Shown here: piece by piece, positions 7,739 to 16,397 of the stretch
How the letters are laid out: each line of letters starts with the position of its first letter
Numbering within the stretch: the first letter of the stretch is position 1
Source: CAZWBR01 sp964632305
GTDB lineage: Bacteria > Bacteroidota > Bacteroidia > Bacteroidales > Prolixibacteraceae
NCBI GenBank assembly: GCA_964632305.1
Contig: CAZWBR010000015.1
Coordinates: 1 to 64,000 of the forward strand
Direction of reading: 5' to 3'
DNA: 64,000 nt
Notes under the pieces: model-generated
The model's database searches: none
The model's input: only the letters and a program-made list of their open reading frames with translations
Told to the model about the DNA's origin: nothing
Translations under genes and position numbers: made by a program

Positions 7739-9268
7739 TTAAAATATCTGTGTGTCGTTTTCGATAATGTTCAGCATTTTTATCGTGGCCTTGATGGCAG
7801 CCGCGGTCTGGTCGGGATCGAGGCCGCGTGTTTTGAATTCGCGTCCCATCCGCCAGGTGATCAGCGTTTCGACCAAGGCATCGGTTTTTCCTCCGGGTGG
7901 GATGGTTACCACATAATCGATCAAAGCCGGGAATTGTTTGTTTTGTTTCTGATAGATCCGGCGTAGGGCGTTCATAAAGGCGTCGTACTGTCCGTCGCCC
8001 GAAGAGGCTTCTTCGTAAAGAGTCCCGTCAATGTCGACACAGACCGTGGCCATGGGTCTTAATCCCAAGGCATGGGAAATGGCGTAGTTTTTCAGCGAGA
8101 TATGTTCTGAAATTGCCTCGCTTTTCAATACATCAGAGATGATGTATGGCAAGTCGTCGGATGTTACCGATTCCTTTTTGTCGGCCAGTTCGATCACTTT
8201 ATTGGTTACCTGTTTCAGGTTTTCCGGGTCGAGGCGGATGCCCATCTCTTCGAGATTTTTCGCGATATTGGCTTTGCCCGAGGTTTTGCCGAGGGCATAT
8301 TTACGGGTACGGCCAAAGCGTTCGGGAAGAAGATCGTTATAGTAAAGATTGTCTTTATTATCGCCGTCGGCATGAACGCCGCTGCATTGGGTAAAGACAT
8401 TCTCGCCGATAATTGGTTTGTTGCCCGGGATTCGGATTCCGGAGAAGTTTTCGACCAGCCGGCTCACCATGTTCAGCTTCCGTTCAACAATGGAGTTGGG
8501 GCGTTTGAGGTGATCGTTCAGCAGGGCGACCACACTTGAGAGCGGAGCATTACCAGCCCTTTCGCCCAGCCCGTTGATGGTGGTGTGAATGGTATTAATC
8601 CCGGCACGGATAGCCGCATCGACATTGGCAATAGCCAGATCGTAATCATTATGGGCGTGGAAATCGAATCTTAGGGTTGGAAACCGTTCGATCACCGCCT
8701 TGCAGAAATTGAATGTTTCAGTCGGATTAAGAATCCCGAGGGTATCGGGAAGCATGATCCGGCCAATCTTTTCGTCTTTCAGCCCATTGATCATAAACAG
8801 GACATATTCGGGAGAATTACGCATCCCGTTGGACCAGTCTTCGAGATAGACATTGACGCGGATTCCCAACTGATCGGCCAGTTGGATCGAGTTTTTGATG
8901 TCGGCCAGATGTTCTTCCGGTGTTTTGCGTAATTGTTGGGTGACATGGCGCAACGATCCTTTTGTCAAAAGGTTTATCACTTTGCCGCCCACTTTTGCAA
9001 TCCATTCGAGCGAAGTTCGGCCATCGACAAATCCGAGTATTTCGATTTTGTCGAGATAACCGGTATTTGAAGCCCATTCGATCACCCGAATTGCGCTGCG
9101 CATTTCGCCCTCTGAAACACGAGCCGAAGCAATTTCGAGATAATCGACCTTCACCTCGTCCAGAAGGATTTTGGCGATGTTGAGTTTCTCGGTTTCGGAA
9201 AAGGAGACGCCTGAGGTCTGTTCACCATCCCTCAGGGTCGTATCCATGATATAAACCTTATTGTCCAT
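7739..9268 (-). CDS. cimA: Second LeuA-family synthase, probably (R)-citramalate synthase
   Basis: The 509-residue protein has the HMGL-like TIM barrel with DTTLRDGEQ at 9-17, a HAHNDYDLA metal-binding histidine motif near 200, and a C-terminal LeuA dimerisation/regulatory domain from about residue 375. It diverges from the leuA product in the same operon, for example SGVSFS replacing PGCQLN after the first motif. Second copies in this operon position in Bacteroidota are thought to condense pyruvate with acetyl-CoA into citramalate, feeding isoleucine synthesis via LeuCD and LeuB. The start at 9268 (ATG) is preferred to a GTG at 9283 because AAAGAGG lies upstream of it. Citramalate specificity is inferred, not shown. 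Confidence 0.8.
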   Translation of the reverse strand: MDNKVYIMDTTLRDGEQTSGVSFSETEKLNIAKILLDEVKVDYLEIASARVSEGEMRSAIRVIEWASNTGYLDKIEILGFVDGRTSLEWIAKVGGKVINLLTKGSLRHVTQQLRKTPEEHLADIKNSIQLADQLGIRVNVYLEDWSNGMRNSPEYVLFMINGLKDEKIGRIMLPDTLGILNPTETFNFCKAVIERFPTLRFDFHAHNDYDLAIANVDAAIRAGINTIHTTINGLGERAGNAPLSSVVALLNDHLKRPNSIVERKLNMVSRLVENFSGIRIPGNKPIIGENVFTQCSGVHADGDNKDNLYYNDLLPERFGRTRKYALGKTSGKANIAKNLEEMGIRLDPENLKQVTNKVIELADKKESVTSDDLPYIISDVLKSEAISEHISLKNYAISHALGLRPMATVCVDIDGTLYEEASSGDGQYDAFMNALRRIYQKQNKQFPALIDYVVTIPPGGKTDALVETLITWRMGREFKTRGLDPDQTAAAIKATIKMLNIIENDTQIF

Positions 9269-9295
9269 TATGTTCTTGGTCACCTCTTTAGCAGT

Positions 9296-9889
9296 TTATT
9301 TTTCTGCTTTTTCAAAAGTAGCGATTTCGTCCTTCAGGCTTAACAGAAAGTCGATATCATCGTATCCGTTCAAGAGGCATTGTTTTTTGTACGGATTAAT
9401 GTCGAATCCTACGTGGGTTCCAGTCTTAATGTTTCGGATGGTTTGATTTTCCAGGTCAACCTCAAATTGTGCTTTTGGGTCGGACTGTGTAGTCGCGAAC
9501 ATTTCGGCCAAAAAATCTTCGGAGACCTGAACCGGCAGCAAGCCGTTGTTCAGTACATTGTTTTTGAAGATGTCGGCAAAGAAACTGGAAACCACCACCC
9601 GGAACCCATAGTCGTAAACGGCCCATGCAGCATGTTCACGGCTTGAACCGCTCCCGAAGTTTTTCCCGGCAACGAGAATCTTACCGGAAAAGGTAGGATT
9701 GTTCAGGACAAAATCGGTGTTGGGCGAACCGTCTTTTTTATATCGCCAGTCGCGGAACAAGTTATCACCAAACCCTTTTCGTTCGACCGCTTTCAGGAAG
9801 CGGGCGGGGATGATCTGGTCGGTGTCTACGTTTTCGATCAGCAGCGGTACTGCCGGACTGGTCAGTTTTTGAAATTTCTCAATGCTCAT
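9296..9889 (-). CDS. leuD: 3-isopropylmalate dehydratase small subunit
   Basis: This 197-residue subunit carries the swivelling aconitase-type domain that binds substrate in the LeuCD isomerase (2- to 3-isopropylmalate). The conserved loop GKNFGSGSSREHA is at about 75-87, and the N-terminal NVDTDQIIPARF (20-31) is typical. It lies 30 bp after leuC and 27 bp before the citramalate-synthase-like gene. Length is normal for the bacterial LeuD1 type. Confidence 0.96.
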   Translation of the reverse strand: MSIEKFQKLTSPAVPLLIENVDTDQIIPARFLKAVERKGFGDNLFRDWRYKKDGSPNTDFVLNNPTFSGKILVAGKNFGSGSSREHAAWAVYDYGFRVVVSSFFADIFKNNVLNNGLLPVQVSEDFLAEMFATTQSDPKAQFEVDLENQTIRNIKTGTHVGFDINPYKKQCLLNGYDDIDFLLSLKDEIATFEKAEK

Positions 9890-9919
9890 ATTCTTAAGAT
9901 AGAGATAAGGCGTTAATAA

Positions 9920-11320
9920 TTATAAGATATCGCGCGGGTCGGTTATCACGCCCGTGATTGCTGCCGCTGCAGCGGTGAGCGGGCTGGCCAGTAAGGTGCG
10001 GGCACCCGGTCCCTGGCGGCCTTCGAAGTTACGGTTCGAGGTTGATACGGCATATTTCCCTTCGGGGATTTTATCGTCGTTCATGGCCAGACAGGCGGAG
10101 CAACCGGGTTGGCGCAGTTCGAAACCGGCAGCTTCGAGTATCTCGACCAGACCTTCCTCGCGGATTTGCTTTTCAACCAGCTTTGATCCGGGAACGATCC
10201 AGGCGGTAACCCAGGTGGCTTTCTGTTTTCCTTTGATGAAATTGGCAAACATCCTGAAATCTTCAATACGTCCGTTGGTACAACTTCCGACGAAAACATA
10301 ATCGATCTTTTTGCCTTTCATCTTTTCACCCGGTTTGAATCCCATGTATTCGAGGGATTTTTCAAAGGTGATACGGTCACTGCCTTTCATGTTTTCCCCT
10401 GTAGGGATGGATTCGCTGATGCCCACGCCCATGCCCGGATTTGTTCCGTATGTGATCATGGGTTCGATGTCGGCAGCGTTGTAGGTGTATTCCGTATCGA
10501 ATTTTGCGCCCTCGTCGGTTTTCAGTTCTTTCCAGGCGGCCAGTTTAGCTTCCCATTCTTTTCCTTTGGGGGCATATTCACGACCCTTAACATATTCGAA
10601 AGTTACCTCATCGGGAGCGATCATCCCGCCACGGGCGCCTGATTCGATGCTCATGTTGCAGAGGGTCATGCGACCTTCCATTGAGAGGCTGCGGATGGCG
10701 GATCCGGCATATTCGATGAAGTGGCCGGTGCCGCCGGAAGTGGTGATTTTTGAAATCACGTACAGGGCAATATCTTTCGCGGTGACGTTTTCTTTCAGTT
10801 GTCCATCAACCCGGATCAGCATTTTTTTGGGCTTGGGCTGGAGGATACATTGACTTGCAAAGACCATTTCCACCTCGCTGGTGCCGATTCCGAAGGCTAT
10901 ACTCCCGAAAGCGCCGTGGGTAGAGGTGTGGCTGTCGCCGCAGACGATGGTCATCCCTGGCTGGGTAATTCCCAGTTCAGGCCCGATGATATGGACGATC
11001 CCGTGCCATTTATGGTCGAGGCCATACATTGGTACCCCATGTTTCTCGCAGTTGCGTTTCAATGTTTCCACCTGGTTGCGCGACAGTTCTTCCTTGATAG
11101 GAAGGTGCTGTTCGATGGTGGGGACATTGTGGTCGGGAGTAGCCACCGTATTCTGAGGTCTGAAGACTTTTAAACCGCGGTTTTCCAAGCCTGAGAAAGC
11201 TACCGGGCTGGTCACCTCGTGGATAAAATGACGGTCGATGTAAAGAACACTGGGGCCACCTTCAACCTGTCTCACCACGTGTGCATCCCATATTTTGTCA
11301 AAAAGCGTTTTTGGTTCCAA
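9920..11320 (-). CDS. leuC: 3-isopropylmalate dehydratase large subunit
   Basis: The 466-residue protein is the [4Fe-4S] catalytic subunit of isopropylmalate isomerase. Cluster ligands are visible in VGSCTNGR (about 346-353) and in QPGCSACLAM (about 405-414), together with the VCGDSHTSTHGAFG substrate motif near 125. The start codon appears to be TTG: the normal N-terminus (EPKTLFDKIWDAH) begins there, an in-frame TAA lies nine codons upstream, and no ATG lies between. The gene follows leuA by 28 bp. Confidence 0.96.
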   Translation of the reverse strand: MEPKTLFDKIWDAHVVRQVEGGPSVLYIDRHFIHEVTSPVAFSGLENRGLKVFRPQNTVATPDHNVPTIEQHLPIKEELSRNQVETLKRNCEKHGVPMYGLDHKWHGIVHIIGPELGITQPGMTIVCGDSHTSTHGAFGSIAFGIGTSEVEMVFASQCILQPKPKKMLIRVDGQLKENVTAKDIALYVISKITTSGGTGHFIEYAGSAIRSLSMEGRMTLCNMSIESGARGGMIAPDEVTFEYVKGREYAPKGKEWEAKLAAWKELKTDEGAKFDTEYTYNAADIEPMITYGTNPGMGVGISESIPTGENMKGSDRITFEKSLEYMGFKPGEKMKGKKIDYVFVGSCTNGRIEDFRMFANFIKGKQKATWVTAWIVPGSKLVEKQIREEGLVEILEAAGFELRQPGCSACLAMNDDKIPEGKYAVSTSNRNFEGRQGPGARTLLASPLTAAAAAITGVITDPRDIL

Positions 11321-11348
11321 AACAATCTGATTTAATGGATGTTTTTAA

Positions 11349-12878
11349 TTATTTTTCTTTAGTAGAAAAGGAAATTTCTGAATTTCCGATCTTGTTTAAT
11401 GCATCAAGGAAGGCTTCAACCGAAGCGGTGATAATATCGGTGTTTGCACCGAAACCATTGTAAATATTACCTTCGTGTTCAATTTGCATATGTACTTTGC
11501 CGATATCGTCGCTACCCTTGGTGATGGCCTGGATCAGGAACTCAGAGAGGGTAACCTTCCGGTGGATGATGCTCTTAACCGCTTTTATGGCTGCATCGAC
11601 AGGGCCATTCCCTGCTTCAGTTGCCGAGAATTTTTCACCCGCGATATCCAAACGGACTGTAGCCATTGGGACCAGGTTTTTCCCGGTAACGACCTGCAGG
11701 AAGTCGAGTTTGATTCGGCGGTCACCAAACCCGCCGTGAGCTCCCACCAGAACGAGCAGATCGTCTTCTTTGATGTCTTTTTTCTTATCGGCCAGTAACA
11801 AGAACTCCTCGTAGACATGGTCGAGTTTCTCTTTCGTGAGTTCAATCCCCAAAACTTCAAGCCTGTGTTTCAGGGCTGCCCGACCGCTTCGGGCGGTCAA
11901 TACGATGGAGGATTCGCTGATTCCGACTTCAACGGGATCGATGATCTCGTAGTTTTCGCGGTTTTTCAATACTCCATCCTGATGAATACCACTGGAGTGG
12001 GCGAAGGCATTCCGTCCAACAATTGCTTTGTTGGGTTGCACGGGCATATTCATCAGGCTCGAGACCAAGCGGCTAGTCCGATAGATGTTTTTGGTGTTGA
12101 TATTAGTGAAGAGGTCCAATTCCTTGTGAGAACGCAGGGTCATGACGACCTCTTCGAGAGAGGTGTTTCCGGCTCGTTCGCCGATTCCGTTGACGGTTAC
12201 TTCCACCTGGCGTGCGCCGTTCAGGATCCCGGATATCGTGTTGGCTGTAGCCATTCCCAAGTCGTTGTGGCAATGGGTGGAGATAATGGCTTTATCGATG
12301 TTGGGCACATTATCGATCAGGAACTTGATTTTCTCGCCGAATTCATGGGGGAGGCAGTATCCTGTGGTATCGGGGATATTGACCACGGTAGCCCCGGCTT
12401 TAATTACGGCTTCGATCACGCGGGCGAGGTAAACATTGTCGGAGCGACCGGCATCTTCGGCGTAGAATTCCACGTCCTCGACATATTTTTTGGCATACTT
12501 GACCGCTTTTACCGCTCTTTCAAGGATTTCCTCGGGGGTAGAATTCAGTTTATACTGGATGTGATAGGGAGAAGTCCCGATCCCGGTATGGATTCTCCCG
12601 CGTTTGGCGTATTTGAGAGAATCGGCGGCCACATCGATATCTTTTTCAACGGCGCGGGTCAATGCACAGATGGTTGGCCAGGTTACCGCTTTGGAGATCT
12701 CGACGACTGATTTGAAGTCGCCGGGGCTCGAAATTGGGAAGCCGGCTTCGATAACGTCGACTCCGAGTTGTTCGAGGGCCCTGGCTACTTCAATTTTTTC
12801 GACTGTATTAAGCTGACAGCCAGGGATCTGTTCTCCGTCGCGGAGGGTCGTATCAAAAATATATACCCGATTATCCAT
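11349..12878 (-). CDS. leuA: 2-isopropylmalate synthase
   Basis: The 509-residue enzyme condenses 2-oxoisovalerate with acetyl-CoA, the committed step to leucine. The barrel has DTTLRDGEQIPG (9-20) and the metal site STHCHNDLGMATAN near 200-213. The C-terminal allosteric domain spans about residues 380-509. Sequence and position (after ilvC) distinguish it from the second synthase gene further downstream. It is 81 bp after ilvC, the widest spacing among the structural genes of this operon, with no obvious terminator in between. Confidence 0.95.
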   Translation of the reverse strand: MDNRVYIFDTTLRDGEQIPGCQLNTVEKIEVARALEQLGVDVIEAGFPISSPGDFKSVVEISKAVTWPTICALTRAVEKDIDVAADSLKYAKRGRIHTGIGTSPYHIQYKLNSTPEEILERAVKAVKYAKKYVEDVEFYAEDAGRSDNVYLARVIEAVIKAGATVVNIPDTTGYCLPHEFGEKIKFLIDNVPNIDKAIISTHCHNDLGMATANTISGILNGARQVEVTVNGIGERAGNTSLEEVVMTLRSHKELDLFTNINTKNIYRTSRLVSSLMNMPVQPNKAIVGRNAFAHSSGIHQDGVLKNRENYEIIDPVEVGISESSIVLTARSGRAALKHRLEVLGIELTKEKLDHVYEEFLLLADKKKDIKEDDLLVLVGAHGGFGDRRIKLDFLQVVTGKNLVPMATVRLDIAGEKFSATEAGNGPVDAAIKAVKSIIHRKVTLSEFLIQAITKGSDDIGKVHMQIEHEGNIYNGFGANTDIITASVEAFLDALNKIGNSEISFSTKEK

Positions 12879-12959
12879 AATTTAAAGTTTTAATTTTGAG
12901 CAATGGCATTTTAGCCAATAGGTCCGGGAAGAGAAACAAATCTCCACCCGGTTTTGTTT

Positions 12960-14006
12960 TTAGTTGTTTTCAGGGCGTAATTTACGGACCACAGCACCTG
13001 CCTGCCACATTTCGCTTTCGCGCAATGCTTTAAGTTCTCTTTCCAATCCTTCGCGGTAGTCGGGTTTGGAGTTGGTATCGATGGAACGTTGGGCCTCGTT
13101 ACCGCAAGCTACCTCGGCATATAATTTTTCGAAGACCGGTTTGGTAGCGTCGTGGAATGGGCCCATCCAGTCGAGAGCGCCGCGTTGAGCGGTGGTCGAG
13201 CAGTTGGCGTACATCCAATCCATCCCGTTTTCGGCGAACAAAGGCATTAAGGACTGAGTCAATTCTTCAACAGTTTCGTTGAATGCTTCGGAAGGAGTGT
13301 GGCCATTGGCACGCAGTACTTCATACTGTGCCAGTAACAATCCCTGGATTGCACCCATCAACGTGCCGCGTTCGCCGGTAAGGTCGGAATAAACTTCGCG
13401 TTTGAAGGTGGTTTCGAATAAATAACCTGAACCTACTCCGATACCTAGAGCGACGACCCTTTCCCATGCACGTCCGGTGGCATCCTGGAAGATGGCATAA
13501 GAGGAGTTCAATCCACGGCCCTGCAGGAACATGCGGCGCAATGAAGTTCCTGAACCTTTAGGAGCGACAAGGATTACATCGACATCGGCAGGAGGAACGA
13601 TTCCGGTCCGTTCTTTATAGGTGATGCCGAACCCGTGGGAGAAATACAATGCTTTTCCGGGGGTGAGGTAAGGTTTGATGCGAGGCCAGACTTCGATTTG
13701 GGCAGCATCGGAAAGTAAATATTGGATTACCGTAGCTTTTTCGCAGGCCTCTTCAATTTCGAAAAGGGTTTCGCCGGGAACCCAACCGTCGGCGACAGCT
13801 TTATCCCAGGTTTTACCACCTTTACGTTGACCGATGATTACATTAAAACCATTGTCACGGAGGTTCATGGATTGACCGGGACCTTGTACGCCGTAGCCAA
13901 TAACAGCGATTACTTCGTTTTTCATTACTTCCCTTGCTTTATCCAAAGGGAACTCTTCACGTGTCACCACGTTTTCTTCAACTCCACCAAAATTGATTTT
14001 TGCCAT
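12960..14006 (-). CDS. ilvC: Ketol-acid reductoisomerase (NAD(P)+)
   Basis: The 348-residue enzyme converts 2-acetolactate or 2-aceto-2-hydroxybutyrate to the dihydroxy acids for valine/leucine and isoleucine. The Rossmann motif is GYGVQGPGQS (37-46), followed by the cofactor-recognition loop IIGQRKGGKTWDKA. The knotted C-terminal domain carries the metal ligands in FETTFKREVYSDLTGERG and NETVEELTQ. Size fits class I. The gene lies 45 bp after ilvN. Confidence 0.95.
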   Translation of the reverse strand: MAKINFGGVEENVVTREEFPLDKAREVMKNEVIAVIGYGVQGPGQSMNLRDNGFNVIIGQRKGGKTWDKAVADGWVPGETLFEIEEACEKATVIQYLLSDAAQIEVWPRIKPYLTPGKALYFSHGFGITYKERTGIVPPADVDVILVAPKGSGTSLRRMFLQGRGLNSSYAIFQDATGRAWERVVALGIGVGSGYLFETTFKREVYSDLTGERGTLMGAIQGLLLAQYEVLRANGHTPSEAFNETVEELTQSLMPLFAENGMDWMYANCSTTAQRGALDWMGPFHDATKPVFEKLYAEVACGNEAQRSIDTNSKPDYREGLERELKALRESEMWQAGAVVRKLRPENN

Positions 14007-14051
14007 TTTATGAATTTTATATGGTTAAGATATTTAATTGATATACAATGA

Positions 14052-14609
14052 TTAATTATTTTCTTTTTGTTCGAGTTTAGCAAAGAGGGCATCTCTTTCG
14101 CGAAGAAACTCAGAAAGTTTCTCAATTGGAGATCGCGTGATGGCGATGGTTCCGGAGCGGATAAACTGCATTACCCCGAACTCGTTCAGGACGTCGAAGA
14201 GTTGCTGAGTCTCTTCCCTGTGGCCTGTTTTCTCGATGACCGTATATTCATGGGTAATCTCGAGAATGCGGGCATTGTAGCTGCTGACAATTTTCTCAAA
14301 CTGATTACTGTCCATCAAGGCATTAGTCGGGACTTTGTAGAGTGCAACTTCCTGAGTAATCATTTCTTCATTGGTATGATAGAATGCTTTCAGTACCTCG
14401 ATCTGTTTTTCGATTTGCCGGACAATATTTTCGACCTTTTCTTTTGTTTCGTGAACGACAATGGTGAATTTAGAAATTCCTTTAATAGCCGATTGAGAAA
14501 CAGTAAGGCTTTCGATGTTCACTTTTCTGCGGGTGAATATGATGGTGATGCGGTTCAGCAATCCTATATGGTTTTCACTGAAGGCTGTAATGATGTATTC
14601 CTTTTTCAT
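14052..14609 (-). CDS. ilvN: Acetolactate synthase small (regulatory) subunit
   Basis: The 185-residue protein has an N-terminal ACT domain (about residues 4-75: YIITAFSENHIGLLNRITIIF then VNIESLTVSQS) and a C-terminal AHAS regulatory domain. It binds valine and other end products and activates or inhibits the IlvB catalytic subunit. It follows ilvB by 22 bp. It could equally be named ilvH. The length is close to the family's usual 160-190. Confidence 0.93.
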   Translation of the reverse strand: MKKEYIITAFSENHIGLLNRITIIFTRRKVNIESLTVSQSAIKGISKFTIVVHETKEKVENIVRQIEKQIEVLKAFYHTNEEMITQEVALYKVPTNALMDSNQFEKIVSSYNARILEITHEYTVIEKTGHREETQQLFDVLNEFGVMQFIRSGTIAITRSPIEKLSEFLRERDALFAKLEQKENN

Positions 14610-14631
14610 CGTAAAAATTTTTTCAGGAAGA

Positions 14632-16377
14632 TTATTTTAATTCATCAGCGCTAAGCATGACATTTGAAACCGATTCACCAGCCGGTACCATCGGGAAGAT
14701 GTTGTCTTCTTTCTCGATTTTTACTTCCAGAAAAAAGGGTCCTTTTTCTGCAAACATCAGGTTTAATGCCCGATTTAGGTCATCCCGGTTACTAACGCAG
14801 GCTCCGGGGATGTTGTAAGCATCGGCTAACTTAACAAAATCAGGGCTTAAAATTTCGGTGAACGAATAGCGTTTTTCAAAAAAGAGCTCCTGCCATTGAC
14901 GAACCATTCCAAGGAAATCATTATTTAAAACAATTATCTTGACCGGAAGTTTTTCCTGAGCGATAGTTCCCAATTCCTGGATGGTCATCTGGATTCCGCC
15001 GTCGCCACAGAAGACGACCACTTCGCGGTCGGGAGCGCCAAATTTAGCGCCGATAGCGGCTGGTAATCCAAATCCCATCGTACCGAGACCTCCTGAAGTT
15101 ACGTAGCTCCGGGTATGGTTAAACATCGAATAGCGTGCTGCAGCCATTTGATTTTGACCAACATCGGTAACCACAACGGCATTATTATTAGTCAATTCAG
15201 AAACTTTCCGGACCACTTCGCCCATTGTCAATCCCGGTTTCGCGGGGGTCAGGTCGCTATTGATCACCTTTTCGACCTCGATGCGATGGGCCTTGTGAAA
15301 TTCGTCAATCCATTGAGGATGTTTATTTTTATTGACCAGACGGGAGAGGAGCCTCAAGGAATGACGGGCATCGCCCAGAAGAGCGACATCGGTTTTAATA
15401 TTTTTATCGATTTCAGCCGGGTCAATTTCGATGTGGATAACCTTGGCTTGTTTGGCATAAGTGGAAATTTTTCCGGTCACCCGATCGTCGAACCGCATTC
15501 CGACTGCGATCAGAACATCACACTCATTGGTTTTGATGTTGGGGCCGTAATTGCCATGCATTCCCAACATTCCCATGTTCAGCGGATGGTCGGTAGGGAT
15601 GGCTGAAAGCCCTAATAGAGTGCCTGCCGCGGGGATGTCCGTCTTTTCGATGAAGCTCTGTAATTCTTTTTCTGCCCCGGCAAGGATGACTCCTTGACCG
15701 TAGAGGAGAAAAGGTTTTTTTGCCTCATTGATCAGGTCTGCCGCTTTTTTCAGTAACTCTTTATCGATGGGGGATTCAGGAACGTATGAACGTATTTTAT
15801 GACATTTCCTGTAGGAATAGTTTAATTTACCAAACTGGGCATCTTTAGTCAGGTCGAGAAGGACCGGACCAGGACGACCGCTTTTAGCGATATAGAATGC
15901 TTTAGCCAAAGCCAACGGAATTTCTTCGGCGTGGGTAATCTGGTAATTCCATTTGGTCACCGGCATTGAAATACCAACAACATCAGATTCCTGAAAGGCA
16001 TCGGTGCCTAATAAAGGGGATACGACCTGACCTGTGATACAAACCAGTGGGGTGGAGTCGATCATCGCGTCGGCGATACCAGTGATCAGATTGGTAGCTC
16101 CGGGGCCGGAGGTAGCAATGCAAACCCCCACTTTACCGGAGACGCGAGCATAACCCTGAGCTGCATGGACGGCACCCTGTTCGTGACGGGTTAATACATG
16201 TTTTAGTATGTTTCTAAAGTCATATAATGCATCGTATACCGGCATGATCGCACCGCCGGGGTAGCCGAAAATTGTATCGACTCCCTCTTCAATGAGCGAT
16301 CTGATCAAGGCTTCTGAACCGGTGATCTCGATCCCTTTCTGCTCTGAATCTTTTGTTTTACTTGGTTTCGCATTCAT
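14632..16377 (-). CDS. ilvB: Acetolactate synthase large (catalytic) subunit
   Basis: The 581-residue thiamine-diphosphate enzyme condenses two pyruvates, or pyruvate with 2-oxobutyrate. The catalytic glutamate is in RHEQGAVHAAQGYAR (E66), and the ThDP/Mg motif is GDGGIQMTIQELGT...NND about 30 residues on (near 455-485). Central FAD-binding and C-terminal ThDP domains are complete. It lies 20 bp after ilvD. The N-terminal 17 residues are polar and variable, so the start could be slightly internal. Confidence 0.95.
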   Translation of the reverse strand: MNAKPSKTKDSEQKGIEITGSEALIRSLIEEGVDTIFGYPGGAIMPVYDALYDFRNILKHVLTRHEQGAVHAAQGYARVSGKVGVCIATSGPGATNLITGIADAMIDSTPLVCITGQVVSPLLGTDAFQESDVVGISMPVTKWNYQITHAEEIPLALAKAFYIAKSGRPGPVLLDLTKDAQFGKLNYSYRKCHKIRSYVPESPIDKELLKKAADLINEAKKPFLLYGQGVILAGAEKELQSFIEKTDIPAAGTLLGLSAIPTDHPLNMGMLGMHGNYGPNIKTNECDVLIAVGMRFDDRVTGKISTYAKQAKVIHIEIDPAEIDKNIKTDVALLGDARHSLRLLSRLVNKNKHPQWIDEFHKAHRIEVEKVINSDLTPAKPGLTMGEVVRKVSELTNNNAVVVTDVGQNQMAAARYSMFNHTRSYVTSGGLGTMGFGLPAAIGAKFGAPDREVVVFCGDGGIQMTIQELGTIAQEKLPVKIIVLNNDFLGMVRQWQELFFEKRYSFTEILSPDFVKLADAYNIPGACVSNRDDLNRALNLMFAEKGPFFLEVKIEKEDNIFPMVPAGESVSNVMLSADELK

Positions 16378-16397
16378 AGTGACATGAATTTATCTGT

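Noticed and set aside
11817..12710. 297-codon plus-strand open frame antisense to leuA
   Set aside because: Long only because of codon bias opposite leuA; no family resemblance, and leuA is intact on the other strand.
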